Below are positions 37,718-47,658 of a stretch of DNA of 64,000 nt, one piece after another. Positions within the stretch are counted from its first letter, which is position 1. Each line of letters opens with the position of its first letter. Made by a program: the position numbers and the translations under genes. A model generated the notes under the pieces. It was given only the letters and a program-made list of their open reading frames with translations, ran no database searches and was not told where the DNA came from. Origin of the DNA: Tessaracoccus flavescens (GTDB taxonomy: Bacteria; Actinomycetota; Actinomycetes; Propionibacteriales; Propionibacteriaceae); contig NZ_CP019607.1 in NCBI RefSeq assembly GCF_001998865.1, forward strand, positions 2,914,001 to 2,978,000, in the 5' to 3' direction.

Positions 37718-37964
37718 AGATCCTGCGTTGGTATCTGTCGTTCCAAGGCAGCAAAGCACCTTGAGCCGAAGCTGAAAACGCTCCCAGCCGATTCGCTCAT
37801 AGTCGTTGTCCGGGCCCCGCGAGGCATTGGCGGCGTCACGACCAACTTTCGGGCACACATCTCATCCGCAGGGATGAGTCGAACCACCCGATCCCAGACC
37901 TTCGGGGCAGGCGTCAGAGGGTTGTGGAAACCTAGGCTCGAAGTACGACAGGAGGAGATCAGAG

Positions 37965-39191
37965 ATGACTCACGGAACCCCCGAAGTTCCAGAACCAGCA
38001 AAGACAGACACCGACTTCCCACCCCCGCAGACCGCCGAGCGGTCGCCGGATCCGCAGCCGTCCCCGGCCCGGCCGGCGACGGCCGTCGAACCGCGACCCC
38101 GCGAGGGAGGGTTCAAACGCGGCTTCGGCCTCGGCGCCGGCCTCGCGCTCGGCCTCGGGGCGGTGAGCGTCGTCGCGTCGATCGTGACGGGGGTGATGCT
38201 GCTGATCAGCGCGCTGGTGTTCTCGATGGGCTCTGAGGACGCAACCAGCACCACGACGGAGACCATCTGGGGCTCCGGGGAGCAGCGGTTGCGCGCCATC
38301 CGCCTCGAGGGCGCCATCATGGCCGACAGCAGCGACGGCGGCCTGCTCAGCGCGGGCACCTATGGCTACGAGATCGCCGAACAACTCGACGAATTGAAGA
38401 AGGAGGATGCCGGCGGCGTCGTCCTGCTCGTCAACACCCCGGGTGGGAGCATCAGCGGATCGAAGGCCATCTCGGACGCGGTTCAGCGGTACCAGGAGCG
38501 CACCGGCCAGAAGGTCCTCGTGCACGTGAGCAGCATGTCGGCCTCAGGCGGCGTCTACTCGACGGCGACCGCGGACGAGATCCTCGCCGACTACGGAACC
38601 CTCGTCGGATCCATCGGGGTCGTGATGGGCCCATTCACCCACTACAACGGCGTCACCGCGACCGGGAGCACGCTCCTCGAGGCCGGAGTGACGACCACGG
38701 GAGGGGTGACGAGCGAGTACATCACAGCAGGAAAGGGCAAGGACTTCGGTAACCCGTTCCGCGAGATGACCGACGAGGAGCGCAAGCATTACCAGGCGGT
38801 CATCGACGCTGAGTACGAGGCGTTCGTCGACCACGTCTCCCAGAACCGTGACATCCCCCGCGAGACGATCATCAACGAGTTCGGGGCGTTCATCTTCGAC
38901 GCGCAGGCCGCGAAGGCCAACGGTCTGGTCGACGAGGTGATGGGCCGCGACGAGTTCTTCCGCCACGCGGCAGAGGCCGCCGGCCTGGATCCGGAGCAGA
39001 CCCGCGTCGAGGCATCCGTCGCAGACAGCGGGTTCCTCGGCTCGCTGATCGGGATGGAGCTCAAGCGCCCGCTGGGGTTCGCCCCCGCCGTCGAGCAGGG
39101 CGCCGGCGTCACCCCGTCGCTCAGCAGCGCCATCTGCTCGGGCACCCAGCCGCTGGTCTACGCGGGCGACTTCAGGGGCGTGTGCGCCTGA
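37965..39191 (+). CDS. sppA: Signal peptide peptidase SppA (S49 family)
   Basis: A 408-residue S49 serine protease that degrades released signal peptides in the membrane. A proline-rich cytosolic N-terminus (~1-40) leads to one helix (GLGAGLALGLGAVSVVASIV then MLLISALVFSMG). The S49 core has LLVNTPGGSISGS, VLVHVSSMSASGGVYSTATADEI (nucleophile serine in MSASGG) and GTLVGSIGVVMGPF. Start ATG 37965 has RBS AGGAGGAG; TAGGCT (37931-37936) may be its -10 box. The C-terminal ~60 residues are Ser/Gly/Pro-rich. Confidence 0.92.
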   Translation: MTHGTPEVPEPAKTDTDFPPPQTAERSPDPQPSPARPATAVEPRPREGGFKRGFGLGAGLALGLGAVSVVASIVTGVMLLISALVFSMGSEDATSTTTETIWGSGEQRLRAIRLEGAIMADSSDGGLLSAGTYGYEIAEQLDELKKEDAGGVVLLVNTPGGSISGSKAISDAVQRYQERTGQKVLVHVSSMSASGGVYSTATADEILADYGTLVGSIGVVMGPFTHYNGVTATGSTLLEAGVTTTGGVTSEYITAGKGKDFGNPFREMTDEERKHYQAVIDAEYEAFVDHVSQNRDIPRETIINEFGAFIFDAQAAKANGLVDEVMGRDEFFRHAAEAAGLDPEQTRVEASVADSGFLGSLIGMELKRPLGFAPAVEQGAGVTPSLSSAICSGTQPLVYAGDFRGVCA

Positions 39192-39244
39192 CATTCGTGC
39201 AAGGGGTCGGGTCCTCCGGGGCCCGGCCATTCGCCATGTTCGGC

Positions 39245-39589
39245 TCAGCCCCAGCCGAGTTCGTGGAGAGCCTCCTCCTCGATGCCGTGGTAGTGGCCGA
39301 GCTCGTGCACGAGCGTGATCCAGATCTCGTCGTAGAGTTCGTCCTCGTCCTCACACATCCGGGTGAGCGGCCCCTGGAACAGGACCACCCGGTCGGGGAG
39401 TTGGCCGTAGCCGTACCCGTCGCGCTCGGTCAGCGCCGTCCCCTCGTAGACACCGAGGGTGTCGGAGCCGTCCTCGGGTTCGTCCTCGATCACGAAGATG
39501 AGGTTGTCAAGGCCTTCGAGGAGTTGCTCGGGCAGCGCCTCGAGGGCTTCCTCGACAAGGGCCTCGAAGGCGTCGGCTGTCACGTCCAC
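39245..39589 (-). CDS. Zinicin-like metallopeptidase (UPF0054-type fold, HExxH)
   Basis: A 114-residue single-domain protein with the zincin motif [14 protein letters not shown] (HExxH plus GIxE), which supplies two zinc histidines, the catalytic glutamate and a third ligand. Very acidic N-terminal half. This matches the small metallopeptidase family with HELGHxxGI found across actinobacteria (often annotated DUF1025/zinicin). No signal peptide, so cytosolic; substrate unknown. It converges with sppA and is divergent from the rpsP promoter. Confidence 0.85.
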   Translation of the reverse strand: MDVTADAFEALVEEALEALPEQLLEGLDNLIFVIEDEPEDGSDTLGVYEGTALTERDGYGYGQLPDRVVLFQGPLTRMCEDEDELYDEIWITLVHELGHYHGIEEEALHELGWG

Positions 39590-39623
39590 GCCACAACCCT
39601 AACCGGCGGAGGAAGTGGAGTTT

Positions 39624-39653
39624 TTGGGCGGGGAGGGGCCCTTCTGGCACAAT
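39624..39653 (+). promoter_or_regulatory. Predicted rpsP promoter
   Basis: TTGGGC (39624-39629), an 18-base spacer and CACAAT (39648-39653). The transcript would have a ~135-base leader before rpsP. Confidence 0.45.
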
Positions 39654-39795
39654 GGCACCTGCACCTTCTTCGTCTGTGCCCTCTCACGCGGGCGAAGGGG
39701 ATCCTAGGTTTGCGCCGAGCGTGCCCCACACGCGAGGTCGCGTCCATCCAACTCGTCTGCCGGGCAGACACCTTGAAACAGGAGTACCCACCCAA

Positions 39796-40266
39796 GTGGC
39801 AACCAAGATCCGCCTGAAGCGTCTCGGCAAGATTCGCTCGCCCCACTACCGCATCATCGTCATCGACTCGCGCGCCAAGCGCGACGGTCAGGCCATCGAG
39901 GAGATCGGCCTGTACCACCCGAAGAACGATCCCAGCGTGATCCGCGTCGACTCCGAGCGCGCGCAGTACTGGCTGTCCGTCGGCGCCCAGCCGACCGAGG
40001 CCGTCGTCGCCATCCTCAAGCGCTCCGGCGACTGGCAGAAGTTCACCGGCGACAAGACGCCTGCAGGCATCGATCCGCAGCCCGAGCGTCGCGACCGCGA
40101 GGCCGCCTTCGCCGCTGCCCTTGCCGAGGACTCGAACGCCACCTCGCCCGCCATCTCCAAGGCCAAGAAGAAGGCCGACGAGGATGCCGCGAAGAAGGCT
40201 GCTGAGGCCACCGCCGAAGCTGAGGCTCCGGCTGAAGAGGCCGAGGCTCCTGCCGAAGAGGCCTGA
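39796..40266 (+). CDS. rpsP: 30S ribosomal protein S16
   Basis: A 156-residue S16, starting [22 protein letters not shown] and containing [23 protein letters not shown]. The ~80-residue core is normal; the rest is a Lys/Ala/Glu-rich tail with repeated [13 protein letters not shown], an extension seen in many actinobacteria. GTG start with GGAG upstream. It leads the rpsP-khpA-rimM-trmD cluster. Confidence 0.95.
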   Translation: MATKIRLKRLGKIRSPHYRIIVIDSRAKRDGQAIEEIGLYHPKNDPSVIRVDSERAQYWLSVGAQPTEAVVAILKRSGDWQKFTGDKTPAGIDPQPERRDREAAFAAALAEDSNATSPAISKAKKKADEDAAKKAAEATAEAEAPAEEAEAPAEEA

Positions 40267-40268
40267 CG

Positions 40269-40517
40269 GTGCTCGCCGACGCCCTTGAGCACCTCGTCGC
40301 GGGTATTGTCTCGAACCCCGACGACGTGACCGTCAAGGACAAGGATCTGCGTCGTGGCCGGCTGCTCGAGGTGCGCGTGCACCCCGACGACGTCGGCAAG
40401 GTGATCGGTCGCCAGGGCCGCACCGCGCAGGCCCTCCGCACCGTCATCGGCGCCCTCGCGGGCAACGAGAGCGTCCGCGTGGACTTCGTCGACGTGGACC
40501 GTCCCCGCCGCCGCTGA
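40269..40517 (+). CDS. khpA: KhpA, single KH-domain RNA-binding protein
   Basis: An 82-residue KH-domain protein (YlqC/KhpA family), with the GxxG loop in KVIGRQGRTAQALRTVI. It partners KhpB in other bacteria and binds many RNAs; there it affects cell division and envelope synthesis. GTG at 40269 starts two bases after the rpsP stop. A strong terminator immediately downstream separates it from rimM. Confidence 0.92.
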   Translation: MLADALEHLVAGIVSNPDDVTVKDKDLRRGRLLEVRVHPDDVGKVIGRQGRTAQALRTVIGALAGNESVRVDFVDVDRPRRR

Positions 40518-40528
40518 AGCGACACTGA

Positions 40529-40568
40529 TCGCCGGTTGAGAGCTTCCCAGCCCTCAACCGGCGATTTT
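40529..40568 (+). terminator. Rho-independent terminator after khpA
   Basis: TCGCCGGTTGAG pairs perfectly with CTCAACCGGCGA (12 pairs) around a 12-base loop, followed by TTTT. It lies inside the conserved rpsP-trmD cluster, so rimM-trmD depend on readthrough or on another promoter. Confidence 0.85.
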
Positions 40569-40611
40569 CATTCACGCACGAACTGCAGCACATCCATGAG
40601 GAGTCGAGGAC

Positions 40612-41133
40612 ATGACCGGACTGATCGAGGTGAGGGTCGGCAAGGTGGGGAGGGCCCACGGCATCAAAGGCGATGTCGCGATCGACCTGCGCACCGATGA
40701 GCCCGCGCGCAGGTTCACACCCGGTGCCAGGCTGCGGCTGGGCGACACCGGCCGCTCGGTGGAGATCGGCACGGTCCGCTGGCACAAGGGCCGCGTGGTC
40801 GTCTCCTTCGTCGGATACCCGGACCGCAGCGCGGTGGAGGCCCTCACGGGTGAGTGGTTGAGCGTCGACGTCCCCGCAGACGAGCGCCCGAGCGAGCCCG
40901 AGGAGTACTTCGATCGCCAGCTCGTCGGGCTGCGGGTCCTCGACCATGCGGGCGACGCGGCAGGAACCGTGGCCGAGGTGCTGCACATGCCCGCACAGGA
41001 CCTGCTGCGGATCGACGTCGACGGTGAGGACCGGCTCGTCCCGTTCGTCATCGCTCTCGTCCCCGTCGTCGACCTCGAGGCCGGGCACGTGCAGCTCGCC
41101 GACGTCGGAGGGCTCTTGGAGGGCGACGAATGA
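40612..41133 (+). CDS. rimM: Ribosome maturation factor RimM
   Basis: A 173-residue RimM, needed for 30S head maturation and binding ribosomal protein S19. The N-terminal domain carries [19 protein letters not shown] and the C-terminal PRC-barrel has [11 protein letters not shown] and [10 protein letters not shown]. Length typical. RBS GAGTCGAGGAC. The stop overlaps the trmD ATG. Confidence 0.94.
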   Translation: MTGLIEVRVGKVGRAHGIKGDVAIDLRTDEPARRFTPGARLRLGDTGRSVEIGTVRWHKGRVVVSFVGYPDRSAVEALTGEWLSVDVPADERPSEPEEYFDRQLVGLRVLDHAGDAAGTVAEVLHMPAQDLLRIDVDGEDRLVPFVIALVPVVDLEAGHVQLADVGGLLEGDE

Positions 41134-41837
41134 GACTCGACGTCGTCAGCATCTTCCCCGACTACTTCGCCCCGCTCGGGCTGAGCCTCGTCGGAAAGGC
41201 CATCGCGGCCGGGACGGTCGACCTCGCCGTCCACGATCTGCGGACCTGGACCCACGACCGGCACCACACCACCGACGACACCCCCTACGGAGGGGGAGCA
41301 GGCATGGTGATGAAGCCCGAGCCGTGGGGCGAGGCGCTCGACGCCCTCGAAGCGGCCTCACCGCTGCCGATGACGATCGTCGTGCCGACCCCTGCCGGGC
41401 GTCCGTTCACGCAGGCCATGGCCTACGAGTTGGCGGCCCGCGAGCGGCTCGTCTTCGCCTGCGGCAGGTACGAGGGCATCGACCAGCGCGTGATCGACCA
41501 CTGCCGCGAGCGCTACGACGTCGTGGAGGTCAGCCTCGGCGACTACGTGCTCAACGGCGGAGAGGTGGCCTCGCTCGCCGTCATCGAGGCGGTCGTGCGG
41601 CTGCTCCCCGGAGTGATCGGCAACCCCGACTCGCTGCTCGAGGAATCACACTCGACGGGTAATGAGCAGTTGCTGGAATACCCCAACTACACCAAGCCCC
41701 CCGTGTGGCGCGACCGCGCGGTCCCCGAGGTGCTGCTCAGCGGCAACCATGCGCTGATCGCCAAGTGGCGCCGCGAAAGGGCCATGGAGCGCACCCGTGA
41801 GCGGCGTCCCGACCTCCTCGGAGAAGACTTTTCGTAA
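41130..41837 (+). CDS. trmD: tRNA (guanine37-N1)-methyltransferase TrmD
   Basis: A 235-residue SPOUT (trefoil-knot) methyltransferase that forms m1G37 in tRNAs and prevents +1 frameshifting. Motifs: [18 protein letters not shown], the knot [11 protein letters not shown] and [11 protein letters not shown], and [10 protein letters not shown] with [11 protein letters not shown] overlaps the rimM stop (ATGA). In most bacteria rplS follows directly; here sdhCAB and an insertion sequence lie between. Confidence 0.96.
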   Translation: MRLDVVSIFPDYFAPLGLSLVGKAIAAGTVDLAVHDLRTWTHDRHHTTDDTPYGGGAGMVMKPEPWGEALDALEAASPLPMTIVVPTPAGRPFTQAMAYELAARERLVFACGRYEGIDQRVIDHCRERYDVVEVSLGDYVLNGGEVASLAVIEAVVRLLPGVIGNPDSLLEESHSTGNEQLLEYPNYTKPPVWRDRAVPEVLLSGNHALIAKWRRERAMERTRERRPDLLGEDFS

Positions 41838-41917
41838 CGTCTGCGGCGCGAAAATTGCCTAGCAGACTCGCGTTTCGGCTAATCTCCCCCCTCGGCAAAA
41901 TGGGGGCGACCTCCGGC

Positions 41918-41923
41918 TAGAGT
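41918..41923 (+). promoter_or_regulatory. Candidate sdhC -10 box (TAGAGT), leaderless start
   Basis: TAGAGT ends six bases before GTG 41930; no RBS lies between. This suggests a leaderless sdhCAB mRNA. Confidence 0.5.
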
Positions 41924-41929
41924 GTGGCC

Positions 41930-42640
41930 GTGGCAACAACTCTCACCATTCATCAGCGAGCGGTGCGGTCGACTGTCGTCAAGAAGGTCATCATGGCGGT
42001 GTCCGGCTTGATCATGATCGCATTCCTGCTCATGCACATGTACGGCAACCTCAAGATGTTCATGGGTGCCGAGGCATTCGACCATTACGCGCACTGGCTC
42101 AAGGGGCAGACCGACGACGGTGGCATCCTGTACCCGATCCTGCCCGCGGGCTGGTTCATCTGGATCTTCCGCTTCGCCCTCGTGCTGGCCGTCATCCTGC
42201 ACATCTGGTCGGCGTACACGCTTTCGCGTGCGACGCTTGCCAACCGCGGCGACAGGTACGTGAACAAGAAGACGCGCGTGCAGACCTACTCGGCCCGCAC
42301 CATGCGTTGGGGTGGCGTCATCATCCTGGCGTTCCTGATCTTCCACCTGATCCAGTTCACGATCGTGCCCGGATCCATGGGTGGCACCGCCGACGAGCCG
42401 CACACCATGGTGCTCGCAGGCTTCAAGCTCTGGTGGATGGTGGCGATCTACGCCGTCTGCATGGTGCTGGTCTGCATGCACGTCCGGCACGGGTTCTGGA
42501 GCGCCTTCGCCACGCTGGGCGCCAACACGTCCGCCAACGCGCGCAAGTGGCTCAACATCCTCGCGATCATCGTGGCGGTCGCACTGTTCGTGGGCTTCAT
42601 GAGCATGCCCGTGGCCGTCCTGTTTGGAGCAATCTCGTGA
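41930..42640 (+). CDS. sdhC: Succinate dehydrogenase cytochrome b subunit
   Basis: A 236-residue membrane anchor of complex II with five hydrophobic helices (for example [23 protein letters not shown] and [23 protein letters not shown]). Histidines at the helix ends ([23 protein letters not shown]) are placed to ligate two hemes b, as in Bacillus-type single-subunit SdhC; there is no separate sdhD. GTG 41930 is preferred to 41924 because of the -10 spacing. Overlaps the sdhA start. Confidence 0.92.
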   Translation: MATTLTIHQRAVRSTVVKKVIMAVSGLIMIAFLLMHMYGNLKMFMGAEAFDHYAHWLKGQTDDGGILYPILPAGWFIWIFRFALVLAVILHIWSAYTLSRATLANRGDRYVNKKTRVQTYSARTMRWGGVIILAFLIFHLIQFTIVPGSMGGTADEPHTMVLAGFKLWWMVAIYAVCMVLVCMHVRHGFWSAFATLGANTSANARKWLNILAIIVAVALFVGFMSMPVAVLFGAIS

Positions 42641-44640
42641 CCGACACCATCACCACCAACCAGTTCTGGGCCGTCGGCGAGGAGATCGAAGACACCAAGG
42701 CACCCAAGGGCGTCGACATCGACAAGGTGTGGAAGACCCGGCAGTTCCAGGCGCGTCTCGTCAACCCCGCCAACCGCCGCAAGCTCAGCGTCATCATCGT
42801 CGGCACCGGCCTCGCCGGTGGCGCTGCCGCCGCGACGCTCGGTGAGGCCGGCTACAACGTCCTCAACTTCTGTTACCAGGACAGCCCGCGTCGCGCCCAC
42901 TCGATCGCCGCCCAGGGCGGCATCAACGCCGCCAAGAACTACAGAAACGACAACGACTCGACGTTCCGGCTGTTCTACGACACCGTCAAGGGCGGTGACT
43001 ACCGTGCCCGCGAGACGAACGTCTACCGCCTCGCGGAGGTTTCGGCCAAAATCATCGACCACTGCGTCGCGCAGGGTGTCCCCTTCGCGCGCGAGTACGG
43101 CGGCCTGCTCGACACCCGTTCCTTCGGTGGCGTGCAGGTGCAGCGCACCTTCTACGCGCGCGGCCAGACGGGTCAGCAGTTGCTGATCGGCGCGTACCAG
43201 CAGCTGGAGCGCCAGGTCGCGGCGGGCACCGTCAAGATGTACACCCGCCACGAGATGGTCGAGCTGATCGTCGTCGACGGCAAGGCCCGCGGCATCGTGA
43301 CCCGCAACATGATCAACGGCAAGGTCGAGACCTGGACGGCTGACGCCGTCGTGCTCGCCACCGGCGGCTACGGCAACGTCTTCTTCCTGTCGACCAACGC
43401 CATGGGCTGCAACGTCACCGCGACGTGGCGCGCCCACCGCAAGGGTGCCTACTTCGGCAACCCCTGCTTCACGCAGATCCACCCCACCTGCATCCCGGTG
43501 CACGGCGAGACCCAGTCGAAGCTGACCCTGATGTCGGAGTCGCTGCGTAACGACGGTCGCATCTGGGTGCCGAAGAAGGCCGAGGACTGCGGAAAGGATC
43601 CGCGCCAGATCCCCGAGGAGGATCGCGACTACTACCTGGAGCGCATCTACCCGGCGTTCGGCAACCTGGTCCCGCATGACATCGCGTCGCGTCAGGCGAA
43701 GAAAGTGTGCGACGAGGGCCGCGGTGTCGGCCCGGCCGTCGTGGAGGTCGATGAGGACGGCACCGAGCGCCTCGTGCGTCGTGGCGTCTACCTCGACTTC
43801 TCCGACGCGATCAACCGGCTCGGGCAGAAGGCCGTCGAGAACAAGTACGGCAACCTGTTCGACATGTACGCGCAGATCACCGGTGAGAACCCGTACGAGG
43901 TGCCGATGCGCATCTACCCTGCGGTCCACTACACGATGGGTGGCCTCTGGGTCGACTACGACCTGCAGTCCTCCATCCCCGGCCTGTACGTGACCGGTGA
44001 GGCGAACTTCTCGGATCACGGCGCGAACCGCCTCGGTGCCTCGGCGCTGATGCAGGGCCTCGCGGACGGCTACTTCGTGCTGTCGAACACCATCAACGAC
44101 TACCTCGCTGATGCGCCGTTCGACAAGCTGCCGGAGGACCACCCGGCCGTCGCGGAGGCCCGCGACTCGGCACAGGCCCGTATCGACAAACTGCTGTCCA
44201 TCCAGGGCACCCGCTCGGTCGACTCCTACCACAAGGAACTCGGCCACATCATGTGGGAGTACTGCGGCATGGAGCGCACCGAGGAGGGCCTGAAGAAGGC
44301 CATCGGTCTGATCCAGAACCTCCGCGAGGACTACTGGAGCAACGTGCGCGTCACCGGCAAGAACGAGGACTTCAACCAGGCCCTCGAGCGCGCAGGCCGC
44401 GTCGCCGACTTTATGGAGCTCGGCGAGCTCATGTGCGTCGACGCCCTGCACCGTCGCGAGAGCTGTGGCGGTCACTTCCGCGCCGAGTCGCAGACCCCTG
44501 AGGGTGAGGCCCTTCGCCACGACGACGAGTTTCTCTACGTCGCGGCATGGGAATGGAACGGCGAGGGTAACGTGCCGGTCCTGCATCGCGAACCCCTCAA
44601 CTACAAGGCAATCGAACTCAAGCAACGGAGTTACAAGTGA
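42637..44640 (+). CDS. sdhA: Succinate dehydrogenase flavoprotein subunit
   Basis: A 667-residue FAD subunit that oxidises succinate to fumarate. The dinucleotide motif VGTGLAGG lies at 55-62, followed by the flavinylation region [12 protein letters not shown] with H88, the expected covalent-FAD histidine. Catalytic-domain landmarks include TQIHPTCIP and the C-terminal GALxA-type [14 protein letters not shown]. Length is typical for the long actinobacterial/Bacillus-type SdhA. Start and stop overlap sdhC and sdhB by four bases each, so the three are one operon. Confidence 0.96.
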   Translation: MTDTITTNQFWAVGEEIEDTKAPKGVDIDKVWKTRQFQARLVNPANRRKLSVIIVGTGLAGGAAAATLGEAGYNVLNFCYQDSPRRAHSIAAQGGINAAKNYRNDNDSTFRLFYDTVKGGDYRARETNVYRLAEVSAKIIDHCVAQGVPFAREYGGLLDTRSFGGVQVQRTFYARGQTGQQLLIGAYQQLERQVAAGTVKMYTRHEMVELIVVDGKARGIVTRNMINGKVETWTADAVVLATGGYGNVFFLSTNAMGCNVTATWRAHRKGAYFGNPCFTQIHPTCIPVHGETQSKLTLMSESLRNDGRIWVPKKAEDCGKDPRQIPEEDRDYYLERIYPAFGNLVPHDIASRQAKKVCDEGRGVGPAVVEVDEDGTERLVRRGVYLDFSDAINRLGQKAVENKYGNLFDMYAQITGENPYEVPMRIYPAVHYTMGGLWVDYDLQSSIPGLYVTGEANFSDHGANRLGASALMQGLADGYFVLSNTINDYLADAPFDKLPEDHPAVAEARDSAQARIDKLLSIQGTRSVDSYHKELGHIMWEYCGMERTEEGLKKAIGLIQNLREDYWSNVRVTGKNEDFNQALERAGRVADFMELGELMCVDALHRRESCGGHFRAESQTPEGEALRHDDEFLYVAAWEWNGEGNVPVLHREPLNYKAIELKQRSYK

Positions 44641-45389
44641 AGCTCAAGCTACGTATCTGGCGTCAGGCCGGCCCTGAAGCAGCCGGCCGGATGGTCGAGT
44701 ACGACCTGGACGGCGTGTCGGAGGACATGTCCTTCCTCGAGATGCTTGACCTCCTCAACGAGAACCTCACCGAGCGCAACGAGGAACCGGTCGCGTTCGA
44801 TCACGACTGCCGCGAGGGCATCTGCGGCATGTGCGGCGTCGTCATCAACGGCATCGCGCACGGTGGTTCGGCCACGACCACCTGCCAGCTGCACATGCGC
44901 TCGTTCTCGGACGGCGCGACGATCGACATCGAGCCATGGCGCGCGGGTGCATTCCCGGTGATCAAGGACCTCGCGGTCGACCGCAACGCCTTCGACCGGA
45001 TCATCGCCGCAGGCGGTTTCATCTCGTCGAACACCGGCTCCGCCCCGGAGGCCCACTCGACCCCCGTGCCCAAGCGCGAGGCAGACAGGGCGTTCGACAA
45101 CGCCACCTGCATCGGCTGTGGCGCCTGCGTCGCGGCCTGCCCGAACAGCTCCGCCATGCTGTTCACGGCGGCGAAGATCACGCACCTGGCCATGCTCCCG
45201 CAGGGCCAGCCGGAGCGCTACCGTCGCGTGAAGTCGATGGTCGCCCAGCACGACGAGGAAGGCTTCGGCAACTGCACCAACATCGGTGAGTGCGCCGCGG
45301 TCTGCCCCAAGGGCATCCCGCTCGAGTCCATCGCCCAGCTGAACCGTGACCTGATCGCGTCGCTGTTCAAGGCCGACGGCAAGCAGTAG
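44637..45389 (+). CDS. sdhB: Succinate dehydrogenase iron-sulfur subunit
   Basis: A 250-residue iron-sulfur subunit. N-terminal [2Fe-2S] ligands: C58, C63, C66 and C83 (CREGICGMC ... TCQLH). The C-terminal ferredoxin part holds [13 protein letters not shown] and [15 protein letters not shown] for the [4Fe-4S] and [3Fe-4S] clusters. GTG overlaps the sdhA stop. With SdhCA it makes succinate:menaquinone oxidoreductase of the TCA cycle and respiratory chain. A hairpin follows. Confidence 0.96.
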   Translation: MKLKLRIWRQAGPEAAGRMVEYDLDGVSEDMSFLEMLDLLNENLTERNEEPVAFDHDCREGICGMCGVVINGIAHGGSATTTCQLHMRSFSDGATIDIEPWRAGAFPVIKDLAVDRNAFDRIIAAGGFISSNTGSAPEAHSTPVPKREADRAFDNATCIGCGACVAACPNSSAMLFTAAKITHLAMLPQGQPERYRRVKSMVAQHDEEGFGNCTNIGECAAVCPKGIPLESIAQLNRDLIASLFKADGKQ

Positions 45390-45399
45390 GACCTGCACC

Positions 45400-45436
45400 G
45401 ACGAGGGGCGACGCTTCAGCGTCGCCCCTCTCGTCA
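45400..45436 (+). terminator. Terminator-like hairpin after sdhB
   Basis: GGGGCGACGC pairs with GCGTCGCCCC around TTCA, with GACGA/TCGTC extending the stem past a one-base bulge. There is no strong U-tract, so it may be weak or Rho-assisted. Confidence 0.6.
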
Positions 45437-45459
45437 CGTCTGGGGGAGGGCTCGAGCTT

Positions 45460-45535
45460 GAGCACTTTTCCGGGTTCGTCCGCCGTCTGAAGCGATGGCA
45501 ACGCTGCCAGTGGCAACGAGTCCGGGAAAGTGCTC
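45460..45535. repeat. Inverted repeat of unknown role
   Basis: GAGCACTTTTCCGG and CCGGGAAAGTGCTC form a 14-base arm pair (one G-T wobble) enclosing 48 bases. It sits between the sdhB terminator and insertion-sequence copy 2. It could be a palindromic repeat unit, a bidirectional terminator or an operator. No second copy was seen in the window. Confidence 0.5.
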
Positions 45536-46914
45536 ATGGGCACGGCCCGGACCGGAGGGCCACCCTGACGTGGTACCTCACTGTCAAGTCCCCGCGAAAT
45601 GGTAGGCCTTACCTCAGATATTTTTCCCCGCGAAAACAAGGGTTAGCTGGCCCGGGTTTTGAGGCCGGCGGGGTCGGGTGCCTTCCATGCGATGTGTTGT
45701 TCGAGACGGGCTGTCTTTCGGCCTGCGAGTCGGGTGAGCTCCTGTTGGATCTCGGTGATGCGTCGTTGCATTGCGACGGGTTTGAGGGTGGCCTTGTAGG
45801 CGGCTAGTTCTGTTTCCTGGGCGGGGTTGAGGACCCCGGCGGCCAGGAGCCTCTGGTAGGGGGAGCGTGGCTTGTCGTAGAGGCGTTTGCGGCGCCCTAC
45901 GGTGTCGGTGGCCCAGCCTTCGGGTTTCTTCGTGGGGGTGAAGAAGTTGAGCCGGTCGTTGACCAGCGGCCATAGCTGGTTGAGTAACGCGAGTTCGGTG
46001 GCGGTGTCGTAGCGGTGGTAGAAGCCGTAGCGGCGCACGAGGTGGTTGTTCTTCGATTCGATGGTGGCTTGATCGTTTTTCTTGTAAGGCCGCGACCGGG
46101 TGAAGAACACCTCTCGTTGGCCGGCCCAGCCGATCAGGTCGTGGTTGATGAACTCCGAGCCGTTGTCACAATCGATCCCGGTGACCGCGAACGGGACCTG
46201 GGCGATGAAGTGGTCGAACGCGGTCCGGATGTGGAGGTGGGCGTTGTTGCGGATGGAGTAGGTGAAGCTCCAGCCGGTGTGCATGTCGGTGAAGTTCACG
46301 CTGCGGGCGAACTCGCCCTTCAGCGTGGGGCCGCAGTGGGCCACGGTGTCGACTTCGAAGAACCCGGGTTCGGCTTCGACCTCGTCACCGGCTTTACGCA
46401 CGGTGATCGAGTTTCGTAGCAGGCTGCCGGGCTTGGTGGCGGTCTTTCCTCGGATCGGGTCCTTCGCCCGCGCCGGTGCGAGGTACCGGTCGATCGTGGC
46501 CGCCGACATCGATTCCAGCTCGGCCCTGACCTCGGCGCTGTAACGGTCCTGGCTAGGCACCAGTTCGCCTTCGGCTTCCATCGCATCGATCAGATCGCTC
46601 ATGGATGCGGCGAGGTACTGCCCGCAGCTGCCCCCCGAGGCCGCCCATACCCGCTGCAGGATCAGCCTGGCGTCGTAGGAGTACTTACACGCCTTGGTCT
46701 TGCGCCGATCGATCACCGCGACCGTCGCGGTGGCCCGTCCCGGGGCCTGTTTCAACCGGGCCACCAACTGCTGGCGGGCATGGTCACGGTTCCAGCTGAG
46801 TATTCGAGCCTGACGGGACCACTGGATATTGCCTCTGGGAGCCATCGATATTGACGTTGGGGGCCACCGGTGGCGCTGGTGGGGGCCGGGGGCCGTCCAC
46901 CAGCGCCGGGCTGG

Positions 46915-47658
46915 TCACTTCGTGGCGGTGTGTTCTCTCATGTTGTGGGTGCCGGTGTCGATCCAGATGGTGTTGTGGACGATGCGGTCCATGATGGCGT
47001 CGGCGTGGACTCCTCCGCCGAGGCGCTGGTGCCAGTCCTTCTTCGCGTATTGGGTGCAGAAGACGGTGGAGGTGGTGTCGTAGCGGCGCTCGAGGAGCTC
47101 CAGGAGCATGCTGCGCATGCTTTCGTCGGGTGGGTCGAGGAGCCATTCATCGATCACGAGCAGGGTGAAGGCCGCGTACTTGCGGAGGAACTTCATCTGC
47201 CCCTGTGGCTTGTCCTTGGCGAGATGCCAGGCTTCGGCGAGGTCGGGCATTCGGATGTAGTGGGCCCGGATCCGGTGGAGGCAGGCTTGTTTCGCCAGGG
47301 CGCAGCCGAGGTAGGATTTCCCGGAGCCGGTGAAGCCTTGGAACACGACGTTGTGGGAGCGTTCGATGAACGAACAGGTCGCCAGCTGCGAGATCACGCC
47401 CCTGTCCAGACCGCGTTCCTCGACGAGGTCGATCCTGCGCAGGTCCGCTGTGGGATAGCGCAGCCCAGCGCGGCGGATGAGGCCGTCGACTTTGGAGTGG
47501 GTGAAGGCTGAGTGTGCCTCGTCCACGATGATCCGGATCCGTTCCTCGAACCCGAGACCGAGCACCAAGGCCTCGTCCTGGGTCTGGATGGCCTCCAGCA
47601 GCGGGGTGGCGCCCATCTCGCGGAGTTTGCGTTTGGTCTCGACGTCCAAGCTGCTCAT
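46915..47658 (-). CDS. istB: IS21-family helper ATPase IstB
   Basis: A 247-residue AAA+ DnaC-like ATPase that works with IstA in target selection and transposition. Walker A is GFTGSGKS (108-115) and Walker B LLVIDEW (D170, E171). The N-terminal helical segment and the C-terminal HADAIMDRIVHNTIWID are family features. ATG overlaps the istA stop (ATGA), giving translational coupling. Confidence 0.93.
   Translation of the reverse strand: MSSLDVETKRKLREMGATPLLEAIQTQDEALVLGLGFEERIRIIVDEAHSAFTHSKVDGLIRRAGLRYPTADLRRIDLVEERGLDRGVISQLATCSFIERSHNVVFQGFTGSGKSYLGCALAKQACLHRIRAHYIRMPDLAEAWHLAKDKPQGQMKFLRKYAAFTLLVIDEWLLDPPDESMRSMLLELLERRYDTTSTVFCTQYAKKDWHQRLGGGVHADAIMDRIVHNTIWIDTGTHNMREHTATK

Noticed and set aside
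42448..44625. A 725-codon open frame antisense to sdhA
   Set aside because: Same codon-bias effect; the sense strand encodes a clear SdhA with FAD and active-site motifs.
45367..45639. A 90-codon minus-strand frame across the sdhB end, inverted repeat and insertion-sequence edge
   Set aside because: It crosses a terminator, a palindrome and a mobile-element boundary, has no RBS and no family features.
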